A stretch of DNA of 64,000 nt from Cellulomonas sp. URHE0023 (GCF_000688475.1 NZ_JIAN01000006.1:780866-844865); one strand, 5' to 3'; shown: positions 45,189 to 56,026, counted from the stretch's first letter. Notes: generated from the sequence alone by a model not told the origin. A program made the numbers and translations.

Positions 45189-46772
45189 ATGACCCAGCCT
45201 GCCGACGAGGCCGAGAAGACGGCCACCCCCTCGCCTCAGCGACCGATCACTACGCGAAGGGCCTTCTGGGGCGCGTTCGGCGCGCTTATGGCACTGACGT
45301 CGGCGTGGGCGCTGGCCAGTCCGCTCGCGGCCGGCCCGGACGAAAATGCGCACATCATCAAGGCGGCCGCCGTTGTCCGAGGCGAGCTGACCGGAACGTC
45401 CGCGCCCGACAACCCCGGCTCAGGCATTGTGCAGGTTCCCCGCCTCTACGCGGAACTGACCGTCTACCCGGCGTGCTTCGCATTCCATGGCGAGACCCCC
45501 GCGAGCTGTGTCCCGCAGCTTGCGCAAGGCGCGGAGGCGGCGAAGCCAGTGGATGCCGGCACCTGGGTTGTCCGGAACAACCCTATGTACTACGCGTTCG
45601 TCGGCCTCCCGACGCTGCTTCCGGCGGGCGAGTACGTGGTGTACCTCATGCGTCTGCTCAGCGCCGCGTTGTGCTCGCTCGTCCTCGCGTGGGGCGTGCG
45701 CGCAGTCGCCGAAATCACTCACCGTGCCTTGCCGGTCGTCAGCACGGTCGCCGCGCTCACGCCCATGGTGATCTTCCTCAACAGCACCGTGAATCCGTCC
45801 TCCCTCGAGATCAGTGCAGCCGTGGCGCTCTGGCTGTCCCTTCTCGTCCTGGTGCGAAGCCCTGACCCAGAGCGCCTGCCAGTTCGCGCCGCCGGCATCG
45901 CCATCGTGGCAGTCCTGCTCGCCAACGCACGTGGCCTGTCGCCTGTCTATGTCGCCGTCATCGCCGTCACGGTCACGCTCGTCGTCGGACCGTGGTCTGC
46001 GTTCGTCTCGGTTCTCACCGACCGCCGGTCGTGGCTGTGGCTCGGCGTCGTCGTCGCAGGCGTCGTCGCATCCCTGGCATGGACGGCCTCTGCCGGAACC
46101 CTCCAAGCCGGTGGCACCGGTCATGCCGAGCTCGGCTTCCTGACCACCGCGAATCGGACGTTTTTCGACACCGGCGACTTCCTCATCGCCTCGATCGGCC
46201 GATTTGGTTGGGTCGATACGAATTTGCCAACCCTGACAACCCTCGTATTCGTGGCACTCATTGGGCTCCCTACGCTGCTCGCACTCTCGCTCGGTCGGCG
46301 GAGGGACCGCTGGGCGATGCTGGCAGTCGTCGGGATCGTCGTGATGTTCCCCGTCGTAGTGCACGCCTGGCAGGCCCGGAACGTCGGGTACATCTGGACC
46401 GCGCGCTACTCCATTCCGTTGACGGTGGGTGTCGTGCTCGTGGCAGGCTTCGTGTCGCGCGACGGGCTGCGGGACCTTCCGGGCTGGGTGGGCGACCGGC
46501 TTCTGACGACGATCACCGCCCTCCTCGCCGGGGGCCAGCTCATCGCGTTCGCCGTCAACCTGCGCCGCTACGTCGTGGGTGAAACCGGTTCCTGGCGGCA
46601 GCTGTTCTCGGGCGAGTGGACGCCTCCCATCAACGGCTCGATCCTGCTGCTGGCGGCGACGGCGAGCCTTGTTGTCGGCGTGCTGCTGGCTGTCCGGCTC
46701 GGACGGTCGGGCACCGACCCCGAGCTCGACGAGTCGCGGCTCGATGCCCCTGCGCGAGTCAGCGCGTCCTGA
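45189..46772 (+). CDS. DUF2142 family multi-pass membrane protein
   Basis: 527 residues. A polar N-terminal 22 residues lead to about eleven membrane helices. ASPLAAGPDENAHIIKAAAVVRGEL in the first extracytoplasmic loop is the P-D-E-x2-H signature of DUF2142, which resembles GT-C enzymes. Start ATG 45189 has AAGGACTGAG upstream. Members occur in surface polysaccharide clusters as candidate polymerases, ligases or polyprenyl-phosphate-sugar-using transferases. The end overlaps the convergent GT4 gene by 14 bases. GC is slightly lower in parts of the sequence. Confidence 0.88.
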   Translation: MTQPADEAEKTATPSPQRPITTRRAFWGAFGALMALTSAWALASPLAAGPDENAHIIKAAAVVRGELTGTSAPDNPGSGIVQVPRLYAELTVYPACFAFHGETPASCVPQLAQGAEAAKPVDAGTWVVRNNPMYYAFVGLPTLLPAGEYVVYLMRLLSAALCSLVLAWGVRAVAEITHRALPVVSTVAALTPMVIFLNSTVNPSSLEISAAVALWLSLLVLVRSPDPERLPVRAAGIAIVAVLLANARGLSPVYVAVIAVTVTLVVGPWSAFVSVLTDRRSWLWLGVVVAGVVASLAWTASAGTLQAGGTGHAELGFLTTANRTFFDTGDFLIASIGRFGWVDTNLPTLTTLVFVALIGLPTLLALSLGRRRDRWAMLAVVGIVVMFPVVVHAWQARNVGYIWTARYSIPLTVGVVLVAGFVSRDGLRDLPGWVGDRLLTTITALLAGGQLIAFAVNLRRYVVGETGSWRQLFSGEWTPPINGSILLLAATASLVVGVLLAVRLGRSGTDPELDESRLDAPARVSAS

Positions 46773-47874
46773 GCGCCTCGCGGTACACGGCGGCGTGCTC
46801 GCGTGCGCTGTTCGCCCACGTGTAGCGCGCGGCGGCTGAGCGGGCTTCCACCGCGAGTCGGTCGTGGTCCGCGCCCGCGGCGTGCAGGATCCCGTCCGCG
46901 ATCGACGCGGCGTCGCGAGGGTCGACCAGGGCCGCGGGCTCGTCGACGAACTCCGCCATCGAGCTGTCTCGCGACGTCACCACGGGCACGCCATGCGCCA
47001 TCGCCTCCAGGACCGGCATGCCGAACCCCTCCCACAGAGAAGGAAAGGCGAAGACCTGCGCGCCCGCATAGGCGGTGTGCAGGTCACGCTCGCTCAGGTG
47101 GCCGAGCAGGTGGACGGTGCCCGCAGGTAGGCCACGCATCGCCTCCTGGACCGCCTGCGCAGCGCCGCCCCAACCCGCCGGGCCGACCAGCACGAGGTCG
47201 AGCTCGAGACCGGCGTCGACCGCGAGCGCGTACGCCGCGACGAGCCCGTGCAAATTCTTGCGCGGCTCGAGAGTCCCGCACCACAGGACATAGGGCCGGT
47301 GCACGCCGTGGTCGGCTCTCCACTGGGCGACATCGGACGCATCGGCCGACAGGATCCGCACGCCGTGCGGCACGACCCGTACGCGGTCCGAACCGATGCC
47401 GGCGTCCGCGCAGTCGCGCAGCGTCGCAGACGACGGCACGACCACCCGCGCAGCCTCGCCGCGGACGATCTCCAGCGCCCGACGGAAGAACGCGTTGCCC
47501 CGTGAGGTGAAGTGCTCGGGGGAACGCAGGAAGGCGAGGTCGTGGACGGTCACGACGAGCGGCGCGCGCCTCCCCGGGACCGCCCAGGTGGTCGCGTGGA
47601 CGACGTCCAGCGCTCCGGCCGTCCGCTCCGCGCGAGGAGCCCGGAGTCGGTTCCACGACTCGTACAGCGCGGTACGAGGCAGTGGTGCGGTACGGACCGT
47701 GAGCCCGCCGAGGCCGCGGGCGGCCGCATCCGCGACGTCGTGACGCGCAGCGATGCCGACGACCGGCGTCCCAGCCTCCTGCAGGCCGCGCGCGAGCTCC
47801 ACGATGTACGTCCCCGAGCCGCCTGGCACCGGTTGCCAGAGCTGCTCGACCGTCATCGCCACCCGGATGTCCAC
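46759..47874 (-). CDS. Glycosyltransferase family 4
   Basis: 371 residues from GTG 47874. VEQLWQPVPGGSGTYIVELA has the glycine loop, [15 protein letters not shown] and SLWEGFGMPVLEAMAHG are the donor signatures. It looks monocistronic between two plus-strand genes. It resembles the GT4 enzymes at 25563 and 26702, so these may be related members adding similar sugars. Confidence 0.92.
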   Translation of the reverse strand: MDIRVAMTVEQLWQPVPGGSGTYIVELARGLQEAGTPVVGIAARHDVADAAARGLGGLTVRTAPLPRTALYESWNRLRAPRAERTAGALDVVHATTWAVPGRRAPLVVTVHDLAFLRSPEHFTSRGNAFFRRALEIVRGEAARVVVPSSATLRDCADAGIGSDRVRVVPHGVRILSADASDVAQWRADHGVHRPYVLWCGTLEPRKNLHGLVAAYALAVDAGLELDLVLVGPAGWGGAAQAVQEAMRGLPAGTVHLLGHLSERDLHTAYAGAQVFAFPSLWEGFGMPVLEAMAHGVPVVTSRDSSMAEFVDEPAALVDPRDAASIADGILHAAGADHDRLAVEARSAAARYTWANSAREHAAVYREALRTR

Positions 47875-47933
47875 GAGGAGCGAGCCTAGAGGGTGGGTGG
47901 CGGCACCCGACGAGAAGCCCGTCCGCGCTCACC

Positions 47934-47945
47934 TACACTCGGGGG
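47934..47945 (+). promoter_or_regulatory. Candidate -10 element TACACT, six bases before GTG 47946
   Basis: TACACT at 47934-47939, then cggggg, then GTG 47946. The spacing equals that at 11185, 18338, 20185, 56027 and 59607. The G-run could act as a weak ribosome site if the leader were longer. Confidence 0.5.
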
Positions 47946-48938
47946 GTGCCCGCCGAGACGACGATGCGTGCCGTCGTCGTCTCCTGGAACGGCGCGCACC
48001 TGCTGCCCGAGTGCCTCGACTCACTACATGCCCAGGACGTCCCGGACCTGGACATCGTCGTCGTGGACAACGCGTCGACCGACGGTACCGACGAGCTGCT
48101 CCGGTTGCGTTACCCGCAGGTCCGCGTCGTCCGCACGGAGCGCAACGTGGGGTTCGCGGGTGGCGTGGTCGCCGGGGCAGCGGACTTCGACGGGGACTGG
48201 CTCCTCCTGCTGAACAACGACGCGACGCTCGCCCCTGATGCCGCCGGCGCCCTCCTGCGCACGCTCACGGCGCCGGATGCCACGCGGGTGGGCGCTGCGA
48301 CAGCGAAGATCCTGCTTGCGCCTGCCTCCGACCAGCGGGAGACCGAGCCGCGGCTCGTGAACTCCACGGGGAACGTCGTGACCACGGCGGGTACCGGGAC
48401 TGACCGCGACTGGCTGCGACCGGAGGGCGACGAGTCCCGCGACCCTGACGTCTTCGGCTTCTGCGGTGGTGCGGCGCTCCTCCGTGCGTCCGCGCTGGCA
48501 GAGGTGGGCGGCTTCGACGCGTCGCTCTTCCTCTACTACGAGGACACGGACGTCTCCTGGCGGCTGCGGGCCGCCGGCTGGACGGTCCGGTACTGCGCCG
48601 ACGCGGTGGCCGTGCACCGCCACGCGTCGAGCTCCGGGACCGACAGCCCCGTGTTCCGCTACTTCAACACACGCAACTCGCTCGTCGTGTTCGCTCGTCA
48701 CGCGCCCCTGCGCGTCGCGGCGTCGTCGTTCGCACGCCAGGTCGCCGGGCTCCTGCGCGCGGCAGTCCGCGAGGGTGCGGCCTCACCTGGCACACGTGCC
48801 CGGGCTCGCGCGCTGCGCGACGTGGTGCTCCGGCTTCCGCGAACGCTGCACGAGCGACGCGCCCTGTGGCAGCACGCGGTCGTCCCGCGACGTGTCGTCG
48901 GGCGGTACCTGAGCAGACCGGAACCGCTGCCCGACTGA
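47946..48938 (+). CDS. Glycosyltransferase family 2, rhamnosyltransferase-like
   Basis: 330 residues. AVVVSWNGAHLLPECLDSL, VVDNASTDGTDEL, LLLNNDATLAPDA (metal site) and LFLYYEDTDVSWRLRAAGW (catalytic ED) are the hallmarks of rhamnosyltransferase-type GT2 enzymes. The C-terminal 70 residues form Arg-rich amphipathic helices likely to lie on the membrane. It stands 65 bases upstream of the 799-residue transferase, with a TACTCT element between them. Confidence 0.92.
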   Translation: MPAETTMRAVVVSWNGAHLLPECLDSLHAQDVPDLDIVVVDNASTDGTDELLRLRYPQVRVVRTERNVGFAGGVVAGAADFDGDWLLLLNNDATLAPDAAGALLRTLTAPDATRVGAATAKILLAPASDQRETEPRLVNSTGNVVTTAGTGTDRDWLRPEGDESRDPDVFGFCGGAALLRASALAEVGGFDASLFLYYEDTDVSWRLRAAGWTVRYCADAVAVHRHASSSGTDSPVFRYFNTRNSLVVFARHAPLRVAASSFARQVAGLLRAAVREGAASPGTRARARALRDVVLRLPRTLHERRALWQHAVVPRRVVGRYLSRPEPLPD

Positions 48939-49003
48939 CGTCGCGCACCACCCAGCGGGACCAGATACTCTCAACCGCCACCTTCAGGACAGGAGTGCAT
49001 CTA

Positions 49004-51403
49004 GTGGATGTCTGCAGCATCGCCGCGCGTGCGGAGGCCGCTGCACTCCGGGTCACCCTGGACTCGCTCCGGGTGTTCCACCCGGACGTCGTGGTGCACG
49101 TCCTCGACCTCGACGGCGTCGCCGACTGGCCCGACGTCAGGGTGCTCCGGCTGACGGACATCGGCGTCACGGACCGCGAGCTCCACGCCGCGGCGATGCT
49201 GGCGGACCCTACGCACCTGACAGGTTGGCTGCAGCCCCGACTCTTGCGGTACTTCGTCGGGCGCGGTGAGCCTGTCCTCTCTATCGCTCCGGGCGTCCGG
49301 GCGCTCGGACCGCTCGACGCGCTCCTCGCCGAGCCGCTCGACGCCTCGATCCGTCTCGTCGCCCGACACGACGGGTTGCCAGCCGACGACGGGTTCAGGC
49401 CCTCCGCGGCAGACATGTTCGAAGCCGGGACGTTCCACGGGAGCGTGCTGGCATGCGGGCCCGGCTCGCTCGGGCTGGTGGACTCGTGGATCGCCCTCTC
49501 CGACCCGGGGCTGCCCACACCGTGGCAGAACGCCGCGACAGCGGGCCCGCACGAGACCCTTCCGGCCGGCACGATGCTGTCGCGCTGGATGCTCGAGCCC
49601 GGCACGAAGGTCCTGTGCGACCGGGACGGGTGGTCCTCGGACGATGTGCCGACGCTGCTGGCAGACCTGACCGAGTTCGACCCGCACCGTCCGTGGTTGC
49701 TCTCGACCGTCGACCCCGACGAGGCCCGCGCCAGGCTGAGCGACCACCCGCTGCTCCGGGACCTGTGCCGGGTGCACGCCAAGGAGCTCGAGGCGGCCCC
49801 GATCGACCCGTCGGTCTCGTTCGACACGACCGCTGACGGCATTCCCGTGCACGGGGCACTTCGCCTGGCATTCCGCAAGGCCGTCGACTCCTGGCGGTCC
49901 GGGACGGGCCACGAACCACCGGACCCGTTCGACACATCGGACCCCGGCGCGTTCACGGCATGGCTCGACGAAGTGACGTCCCGAGACGGTGGCCCCCTGA
50001 CGCGCTACCTGCGTGCGATCTACGACGACCGGCCCGACCTGCAGGCCCGCTACCCCCAGGTGCCAGGAGCGGATGTCGGCCCACTGCTGCGATGGGCCGA
50101 GACGCACGCGCGTCTCGAGAACGACTACGAGACCCGCCTGATCGACTCCGCCCTTCGTGCCGGGCACCGCGGCCGCCCGACCGAGGGTGTCGTCGCCGGT
50201 GCTGACGGGGTCGCGCACGGTTCGGCCCGCCGACCCGCCGGCGTCAACGTGGCCGGGTACCTCCACGGAGAGCTGGGCATCGGCGAGTCGGCACGACTCA
50301 TGGTGTCCGCCCTGAAGACCACCGACGTCCCGTACTCCACCATCGCGGTCGGTCGTCACCTCCAGCACCGCCAGGACGTCACCCTCGGCTCGCTCGCCGG
50401 CGCGGGCACGTTGTTCGACGTCACGCTTCTGTGCGTCAACGCGGAGCAGACGGGCGACGTGCTCGAGGCCGAGCCGCGACTCTTGCAGTCGAGCTACCGA
50501 ATCGGGATGTGGTACTGGGAGGTCGAGGAGTTCCCGGCAGCGAAGCGCGGCGGGTTCGGGCACGTCGACGAGGTGTGGGTGGCGTCGGACTTCATACGCC
50601 AGGCGATCGCCCCGCACACGACGCGCCCCGTGCTGACCGTGACGCCTCCGCTCCCCCAGGCCCGCGCGGCGACGACACGGGTGCGAGGAGACTTCGGGCT
50701 GCCCGAGGACCGGCCGGTGTTCCTGTTCTCGTTCGACTACCTGAGCACGGCTGAGCGGAAGAACCCGGTCGGGCTGATCGACGCCTTCCGGATCGCCTTC
50801 GCACCGAACGAGGGCCCGGTGCTCGTCGTCAAGTCCATCAACGCCGACAAGCGCGTCGGCGACGCTGAGCGCGTCCGGCAGCGTGCGGCCGACGAGCCCG
50901 ACGTCGTGCTGCTCGAGGAGTACCTGTCGACCGAGGAGCGCGACGCGCTCGTGCAGCTCTGCGACGTGTACGTCTCGCTGCACCGATCGGAAGGCCTCGG
51001 CCTGACCATCGCCGAGGCCATGGCGTACGGCAAGCCAGTCGTCGTGACGGCCTACAGCGGGAACCTGCAGTTCACGACGGACGAGAACGCGTTCCTGGTC
51101 CCATGGGTGCCGGGAGTCGTTCCGGACAACGCCGAGCCTTATCCGGCGGGGACGCAGTGGGCGGAGCCGGACCTCGAGGAGGCGGCCCGACTCATGCGGC
51201 TGGCTCTTGAGGACCCCGCCCTGGCAGCGGCCAAGGGTGCGCGCGCGGCGTGGACCGTGCGCGAGCTGCACTCACCCGAGGTCGCCGGCCGCCACATCGC
51301 GGCACGGCTTGCGCAGATCCGCCGGGAGCTCCCCCGCCACCGGTGGCGCGTGCGCGTCCGCCGGGCCCGCAACCTGTTGCGGCGGACCGGACTGCTTCGC
51401 TGA
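49004..51403 (+). CDS. Two-domain transferase: degenerate GT-A-like N-terminus and GT4 C-terminus
   Basis: 799 residues from GTG 49004 with AGGAG at 48991-48995 (GTG 48995 lies inside the ribosome site). The first 230 residues (SLRVFHPDVVVHVLDLDG, LLRYFVGRGEPVLSIAPG, GPLDALLAEPLD) resemble a GT-A domain whose usual YLDPD metal site would fall at about 91-97, where SIAPG is found instead. A helical middle part spans about 230-410. From about 414 a GT-B domain follows (VAGYLHGELGIGESARLM, FSFDYLSTAERKNPVGLI, HRSEGLGLTIAEAMAYG). It ends at a perfect palindrome that serves as terminator. Confidence 0.85.
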   Translation: MDVCSIAARAEAAALRVTLDSLRVFHPDVVVHVLDLDGVADWPDVRVLRLTDIGVTDRELHAAAMLADPTHLTGWLQPRLLRYFVGRGEPVLSIAPGVRALGPLDALLAEPLDASIRLVARHDGLPADDGFRPSAADMFEAGTFHGSVLACGPGSLGLVDSWIALSDPGLPTPWQNAATAGPHETLPAGTMLSRWMLEPGTKVLCDRDGWSSDDVPTLLADLTEFDPHRPWLLSTVDPDEARARLSDHPLLRDLCRVHAKELEAAPIDPSVSFDTTADGIPVHGALRLAFRKAVDSWRSGTGHEPPDPFDTSDPGAFTAWLDEVTSRDGGPLTRYLRAIYDDRPDLQARYPQVPGADVGPLLRWAETHARLENDYETRLIDSALRAGHRGRPTEGVVAGADGVAHGSARRPAGVNVAGYLHGELGIGESARLMVSALKTTDVPYSTIAVGRHLQHRQDVTLGSLAGAGTLFDVTLLCVNAEQTGDVLEAEPRLLQSSYRIGMWYWEVEEFPAAKRGGFGHVDEVWVASDFIRQAIAPHTTRPVLTVTPPLPQARAATTRVRGDFGLPEDRPVFLFSFDYLSTAERKNPVGLIDAFRIAFAPNEGPVLVVKSINADKRVGDAERVRQRAADEPDVVLLEEYLSTEERDALVQLCDVYVSLHRSEGLGLTIAEAMAYGKPVVVTAYSGNLQFTTDENAFLVPWVPGVVPDNAEPYPAGTQWAEPDLEEAARLMRLALEDPALAAAKGARAAWTVRELHSPEVAGRHIAARLAQIRRELPRHRWRVRVRRARNLLRRTGLLR

Positions 51404-51437
51404 TCGACCTCGGCCCGCCGCGGCGGGCCGAGGTCGA
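51404..51437. terminator. Perfect 34-base palindrome between convergent genes
   Basis: The arms TCGACCTCGGCCCGCCG (51404-51420) and its exact complement (51421-51437) abut without a loop. It begins on the base after one stop codon and lies five bases from the convergent stop, so it fits a bidirectional terminator. No T-run flanks it. A cruciform or protein site is possible. Confidence 0.7.
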
Positions 51438-51441
51438 GCAC

Positions 51442-53955
51442 TCAGGCGTCGGTCGGCGAGCCCATCAGGACTCGCCGAACTCGGCCACCCGCGCGGGTGA
51501 CGAGCTCACGCGGGCCACCCGCCGCGAAGTACTGCCTGGCGAGCGCCACGTCGTCCTTGAGCTTCGGACGGGTGCGGCGGTACGGACGAGCGGTGGTCGT
51601 CGCGACACCGAGCTCGACCGCCAGGTCGGCAGCACGGCGGGGGTCCCGGCAGAACTCCACGAGCGGACGCAGCACGCTGCTCCACGCGAACCGTGCCGAG
51701 AACTCCTGGACACGGCGGCGCGTCTCGGCGATGGCCTCGTCGTCGTAGAGCATCTCCTCGAGCGCGTCCGCCAGGGCGTCGACGTCTTCCTGCGGAACGA
51801 CGCGACCCAGTCCGTGCTCACGGATGAGCTCGCCGAACGTGTCTCCGCCCGTCGCGACGATCGGGAGCGACGCCCACAGGTAGTCGAGGATCCTGGTGCG
51901 GAACGAGTAGGCGGTCTCGATGTGCATGAAGTGCGTCGAGACGCCCACGTCCGCGTCGAGCAGGTAGTCGGCGCGCTCGGCGTACGGCGCCCAGCCGTGG
52001 TTGAAGAACACATGCGTGCCGACGAGTCCGAGCTCCTCGGCGAGCTGCTGCGTCTCCCACGCCATCCGCATGTCGGGCACACCCGGGTTCGGGTGCTTGA
52101 GACCGAGGAAGTAGAGCCTGACGTTCGGGCGAGTCGCACGGAGCTTGTCCACCGCGCGCAGGAGCGTGAGGGGGTCGAACCAGTTGTAGACGCCGCCACC
52201 CCAGATGATGACCTTGTCATCCGGTCCGATCCCGTCGACCTGACCGCGGATGGCGGACCGCCGCTGCACGGGGGGCTCGTCGGGGATACCGAACGGCACG
52301 ACGGCGATGAGCTTGTCGAGGCTCGCGTCCTCGTCGTAGACGACGGGGTTGATGCGTCCCTGTCCGGCGAGCTGGCCCAGCCAGAAGTCACGCTGCTTCT
52401 CGGAGGCGCAGAGCAGGAAGTCGGCCCGCCGGAGCTGATCGTTCAGCACGCGGGTCGTCTCGCGCACTGCGACGGCTCGGCCGCCCACCCCGAGGTCGCG
52501 TGCCTGCTCGAGCTGCTCGAGGTGCATCGGGTCATACACGTCTGCGACGACGATCTTCGAGCTGTCCTTGAGCCAGGGGGCCGACTCGAGGAGGAAGCCC
52601 TGGAAGACGATCACGTCCGCCCACTCTGTCGCCGCCTGGAGCGAGCGACCGGATACGTGCGCCACCGTGAACTCCTCAGAGGTCACCTGGCACCCGGCGG
52701 TCGAGACGAGGCGCACGTCGTGCTCCGGCGCCAGGACGTGAGCGATCTCCCACGCCCGGATCGCGGGTCCGGCCATCCGGGGCAGCAAGGGCTCACCGGT
52801 GACGACGAGGACGCGCTGCCGGGACACGAAGTGCTCGGCGATGCCGAACGCCTCGACCAGCTCGGCATGGGCCTGCAGGTAGGAGGGGTAGCCGTACGCG
52901 GGTTCGATGGCGTGCCGGAACAGCGCGAACAGGTCGCGGTCCGAGCGCCGGCGGCGCGACTGCAGTGACGCACGCGACTCGGCAAGGCTCGCGATGTTCT
53001 CGGTCAGGTAGTCGATCGCGTACGGCCCGGTCAGCGCCATCTTGGGCACCGTCACATCGGGCTCGTCGTCCCCTCCGGGCGAGCGCTGCAGGTCGAGCAC
53101 TCGGGTGTCGGAGTCGGTTCGGGCGATCGAGCGACGCACCGCGAGCGCCATCGCGGCCGGCAGGGCCAAGGCGAGCGACTGGTCGTCGAGGTTCTTGTAC
53201 ATCGAGAGCAGGGCGTTGCGCTCCAGGAGATAGCTCTCCCGGTAGTCACCGAACTTCTTCATCGTCACGTGGTGGCGGTGGTAGGCCAGCGATCGCGGCT
53301 CGTACCGGACCTTCCAGCCCAGCAGGTTCAGCCGCCACCCCAGGTCGACGTCCTCGTAGAACATGAAGAAGCGCTCGTCGAAGCCGTCGACCTCGCGGAA
53401 GACCCGTGCTGGCATGATCGTCGCGGCACCTGTCGCGAAGAGCACGTCCTTCGGCGTGTCGAACTCGGCCGAGTCGGTCCGGCCGACCTCTCGCTTGTAG
53501 CCCATGCCGTACCAGGTCAGCGACCCGTCGACGTAGTCCACAAGCTCGCCGTCCCAGTCCAGGACCTTGCACGCGATGGCGCCGATCCGGTCATCCGTGC
53601 GCAAGGTCGCGATGGCAGCCGCGATCCACTGGGGGTGGGGGCGTGCGTCGTTGTTGAGGAACGCGACGAACTCGCCGGTGGCGTGGTCGACCCCGAGGTT
53701 GCAGCCGCCCGCGAACCCGGTGTTGCTCCCGGCCTCGACGAGCGTCACGTGCGGCGCCGCCGCACGGATGCGTTCGACGCTGTCGTCGCCCGAGTCGTTG
53801 TCCACGACGACGATCTCCAGCTGGGAGTCCGGCCAGTCCAGACGTGCCAGGTGGCCGAGGCAGGCGATCGTGTCGTCGGCTCCCCGGTAGTTCACCAGGA
53901 TCACCGAGACGACGCCTGCCGTGACGTTCGCCCGCTCCGTGTCGAACCGGCTCAT
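51442..53955 (-). CDS. Bifunctional glycosyltransferase, GT2 N-terminus fused to GT4 C-terminus
   Basis: 837 residues. A rhamnosyltransferase-type GT2 domain covers about 14-270, with IVVVDNDSGDDSV, LNNDARPHP at 100-108 and FMFYEDVDLGWRLNLLGW. A helical linker of about 100 residues leads to a GT4 domain at about 372-790 (VLVVTGEPLLPRMAGPAIRA, VIIWGGGVYNWFDPLTLLRA, SFRTRILDYLWASLPIVAT). Two linked active sites suggest consecutive addition of two sugars of a repeat unit. The start overlaps the upstream gmd-like gene by four bases. Confidence 0.93.
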   Translation of the reverse strand: MSRFDTERANVTAGVVSVILVNYRGADDTIACLGHLARLDWPDSQLEIVVVDNDSGDDSVERIRAAAPHVTLVEAGSNTGFAGGCNLGVDHATGEFVAFLNNDARPHPQWIAAAIATLRTDDRIGAIACKVLDWDGELVDYVDGSLTWYGMGYKREVGRTDSAEFDTPKDVLFATGAATIMPARVFREVDGFDERFFMFYEDVDLGWRLNLLGWKVRYEPRSLAYHRHHVTMKKFGDYRESYLLERNALLSMYKNLDDQSLALALPAAMALAVRRSIARTDSDTRVLDLQRSPGGDDEPDVTVPKMALTGPYAIDYLTENIASLAESRASLQSRRRRSDRDLFALFRHAIEPAYGYPSYLQAHAELVEAFGIAEHFVSRQRVLVVTGEPLLPRMAGPAIRAWEIAHVLAPEHDVRLVSTAGCQVTSEEFTVAHVSGRSLQAATEWADVIVFQGFLLESAPWLKDSSKIVVADVYDPMHLEQLEQARDLGVGGRAVAVRETTRVLNDQLRRADFLLCASEKQRDFWLGQLAGQGRINPVVYDEDASLDKLIAVVPFGIPDEPPVQRRSAIRGQVDGIGPDDKVIIWGGGVYNWFDPLTLLRAVDKLRATRPNVRLYFLGLKHPNPGVPDMRMAWETQQLAEELGLVGTHVFFNHGWAPYAERADYLLDADVGVSTHFMHIETAYSFRTRILDYLWASLPIVATGGDTFGELIREHGLGRVVPQEDVDALADALEEMLYDDEAIAETRRRVQEFSARFAWSSVLRPLVEFCRDPRRAADLAVELGVATTTARPYRRTRPKLKDDVALARQYFAAGGPRELVTRAGGRVRRVLMGSPTDA

Positions 53956-54935
53956 CGACCTTCACTCTCTTTCAGCAACGCGAGGTCGTGATCGACCATC
54001 CGTCCTACCAGCTCGTCGAACTCGACCGTCCGCTGCCAGCCGAGCTCACGCTCAGCCTTGCGCGGGTCTCCCACGAGCACCGACGCATCGGCCGGGCGGA
54101 AGAACTGCGGGTCCACCTCGACGAAGGACTCCCAGTCGTCGCCGACTCCGGCCCGACGCAGAGCTGCCTCCGCGAACTGTCGCACCGAGTGCGTCTGACC
54201 TGTCGCGACGACGAAGTCGTCCGCCACCTCGTGCCGCACCGTCCTGACCATGGCGTCGACGTAGTCGGGCGCCCAGCCCCAGTCGCGCCGGACATCCAGG
54301 TTCCCGAGCCGGATCTTACCTTCGCCCGTAGCGCCGATCCCCGCGGCCGCGGCCGTGATCTTGCGCGTGACGAACGCCGTCGGCCGCAGCGGTGACTCAT
54401 GGTTGAACAGGATGCACGTGCTCGCGTGGAGGCCGCTCGCGCGGAAGACACCGGTCATCTGGTGGGCGAACGCCTTCGCGGCACCGTACGGCGACATGGG
54501 CTTCACCGGGGTGCGCTCGTCCTGCGGGCTCACCTCGGGCTGCCCGAAGATCTCGGCGCTCGAGGCCTGCAGGAACCGGACCGGGCGGCCCTCGCGCTCC
54601 TGGACCGTGAGCGCCGCCTCGAGCAGCGCGACGACGGCCAGACCCGAGAGCCTGGCCGTGAGCGTCGGCTGCTGCCACGACTGCGCGACAGAGCTGATAC
54701 CGGCGAGGTTGTAGATCTCGTCGGGTGCGACGTCGCGGACCAGCCCGGCCAACCCGTCGAGATCTGCGAGGTCTCCCTCGTGGAGCCTGACGTGCGGGCG
54801 CGTCGCGGCCAGCCCGACGGCGCCCGCGTCGCCGGAGCGCACGAGACCGTGCACCTCGACGCCGTCGTCGAGCAGACGCTCGACCAGGTACGTGCCGTCC
54901 TGCCCGGTGACACCCGTGACGAGCGCTGTCGTCAC
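53952..54935 (-). CDS. GDP-mannose 4,6-dehydratase-like SDR protein, second copy (possible RMD-type reductase)
   Basis: 327 residues from GTG 54935. ALVTGVTGQDGTYLVERLL is the cofactor-binding fold, SSAEIFG carries the Ser/Glu dyad, and Tyr150/Lys154 are in SPYGAAKAF. LFNHESP.RPTAFVTRKI is the GMD-specific loop. It differs from the neighbouring Gmd in many positions around the sugar site. It may be a second dehydratase, or a reductase completing GDP-D-rhamnose (or another GDP-6-deoxyhexose). Four bases separate it from Gmd. Confidence 0.8.
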   Translation of the reverse strand: MTTALVTGVTGQDGTYLVERLLDDGVEVHGLVRSGDAGAVGLAATRPHVRLHEGDLADLDGLAGLVRDVAPDEIYNLAGISSVAQSWQQPTLTARLSGLAVVALLEAALTVQEREGRPVRFLQASSAEIFGQPEVSPQDERTPVKPMSPYGAAKAFAHQMTGVFRASGLHASTCILFNHESPLRPTAFVTRKITAAAAGIGATGEGKIRLGNLDVRRDWGWAPDYVDAMVRTVRHEVADDFVVATGQTHSVRQFAEAALRRAGVGDDWESFVEVDPQFFRPADASVLVGDPRKAERELGWQRTVEFDELVGRMVDHDLALLKESEGR

Positions 54936-54939
54936 GCGG

Positions 54940-55926
<987 letters not shown>

Positions 55927-56014
55927 GATTCCTCGGGGTCAGCTGGCGTTGGGGACGCCCAGAAGCCTACCGGTCGCCGTCCGGCAGCCCGAAACGCGTA
56001 CGTGGCTCCTCACC

Positions 56015-56026
56015 TATGATTCACCG
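56015..56026 (+). promoter_or_regulatory. Candidate -10 element TATGAT, six bases before GTG 56027 (cassette copy 1)
   Basis: TATGAT at 56015-56020, then six bases, then GTG. The same element and spacing precede cassette copy 2 at 59595. It is close to the optimal actinobacterial -10 and gives a leaderless transcript. Confidence 0.65.
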
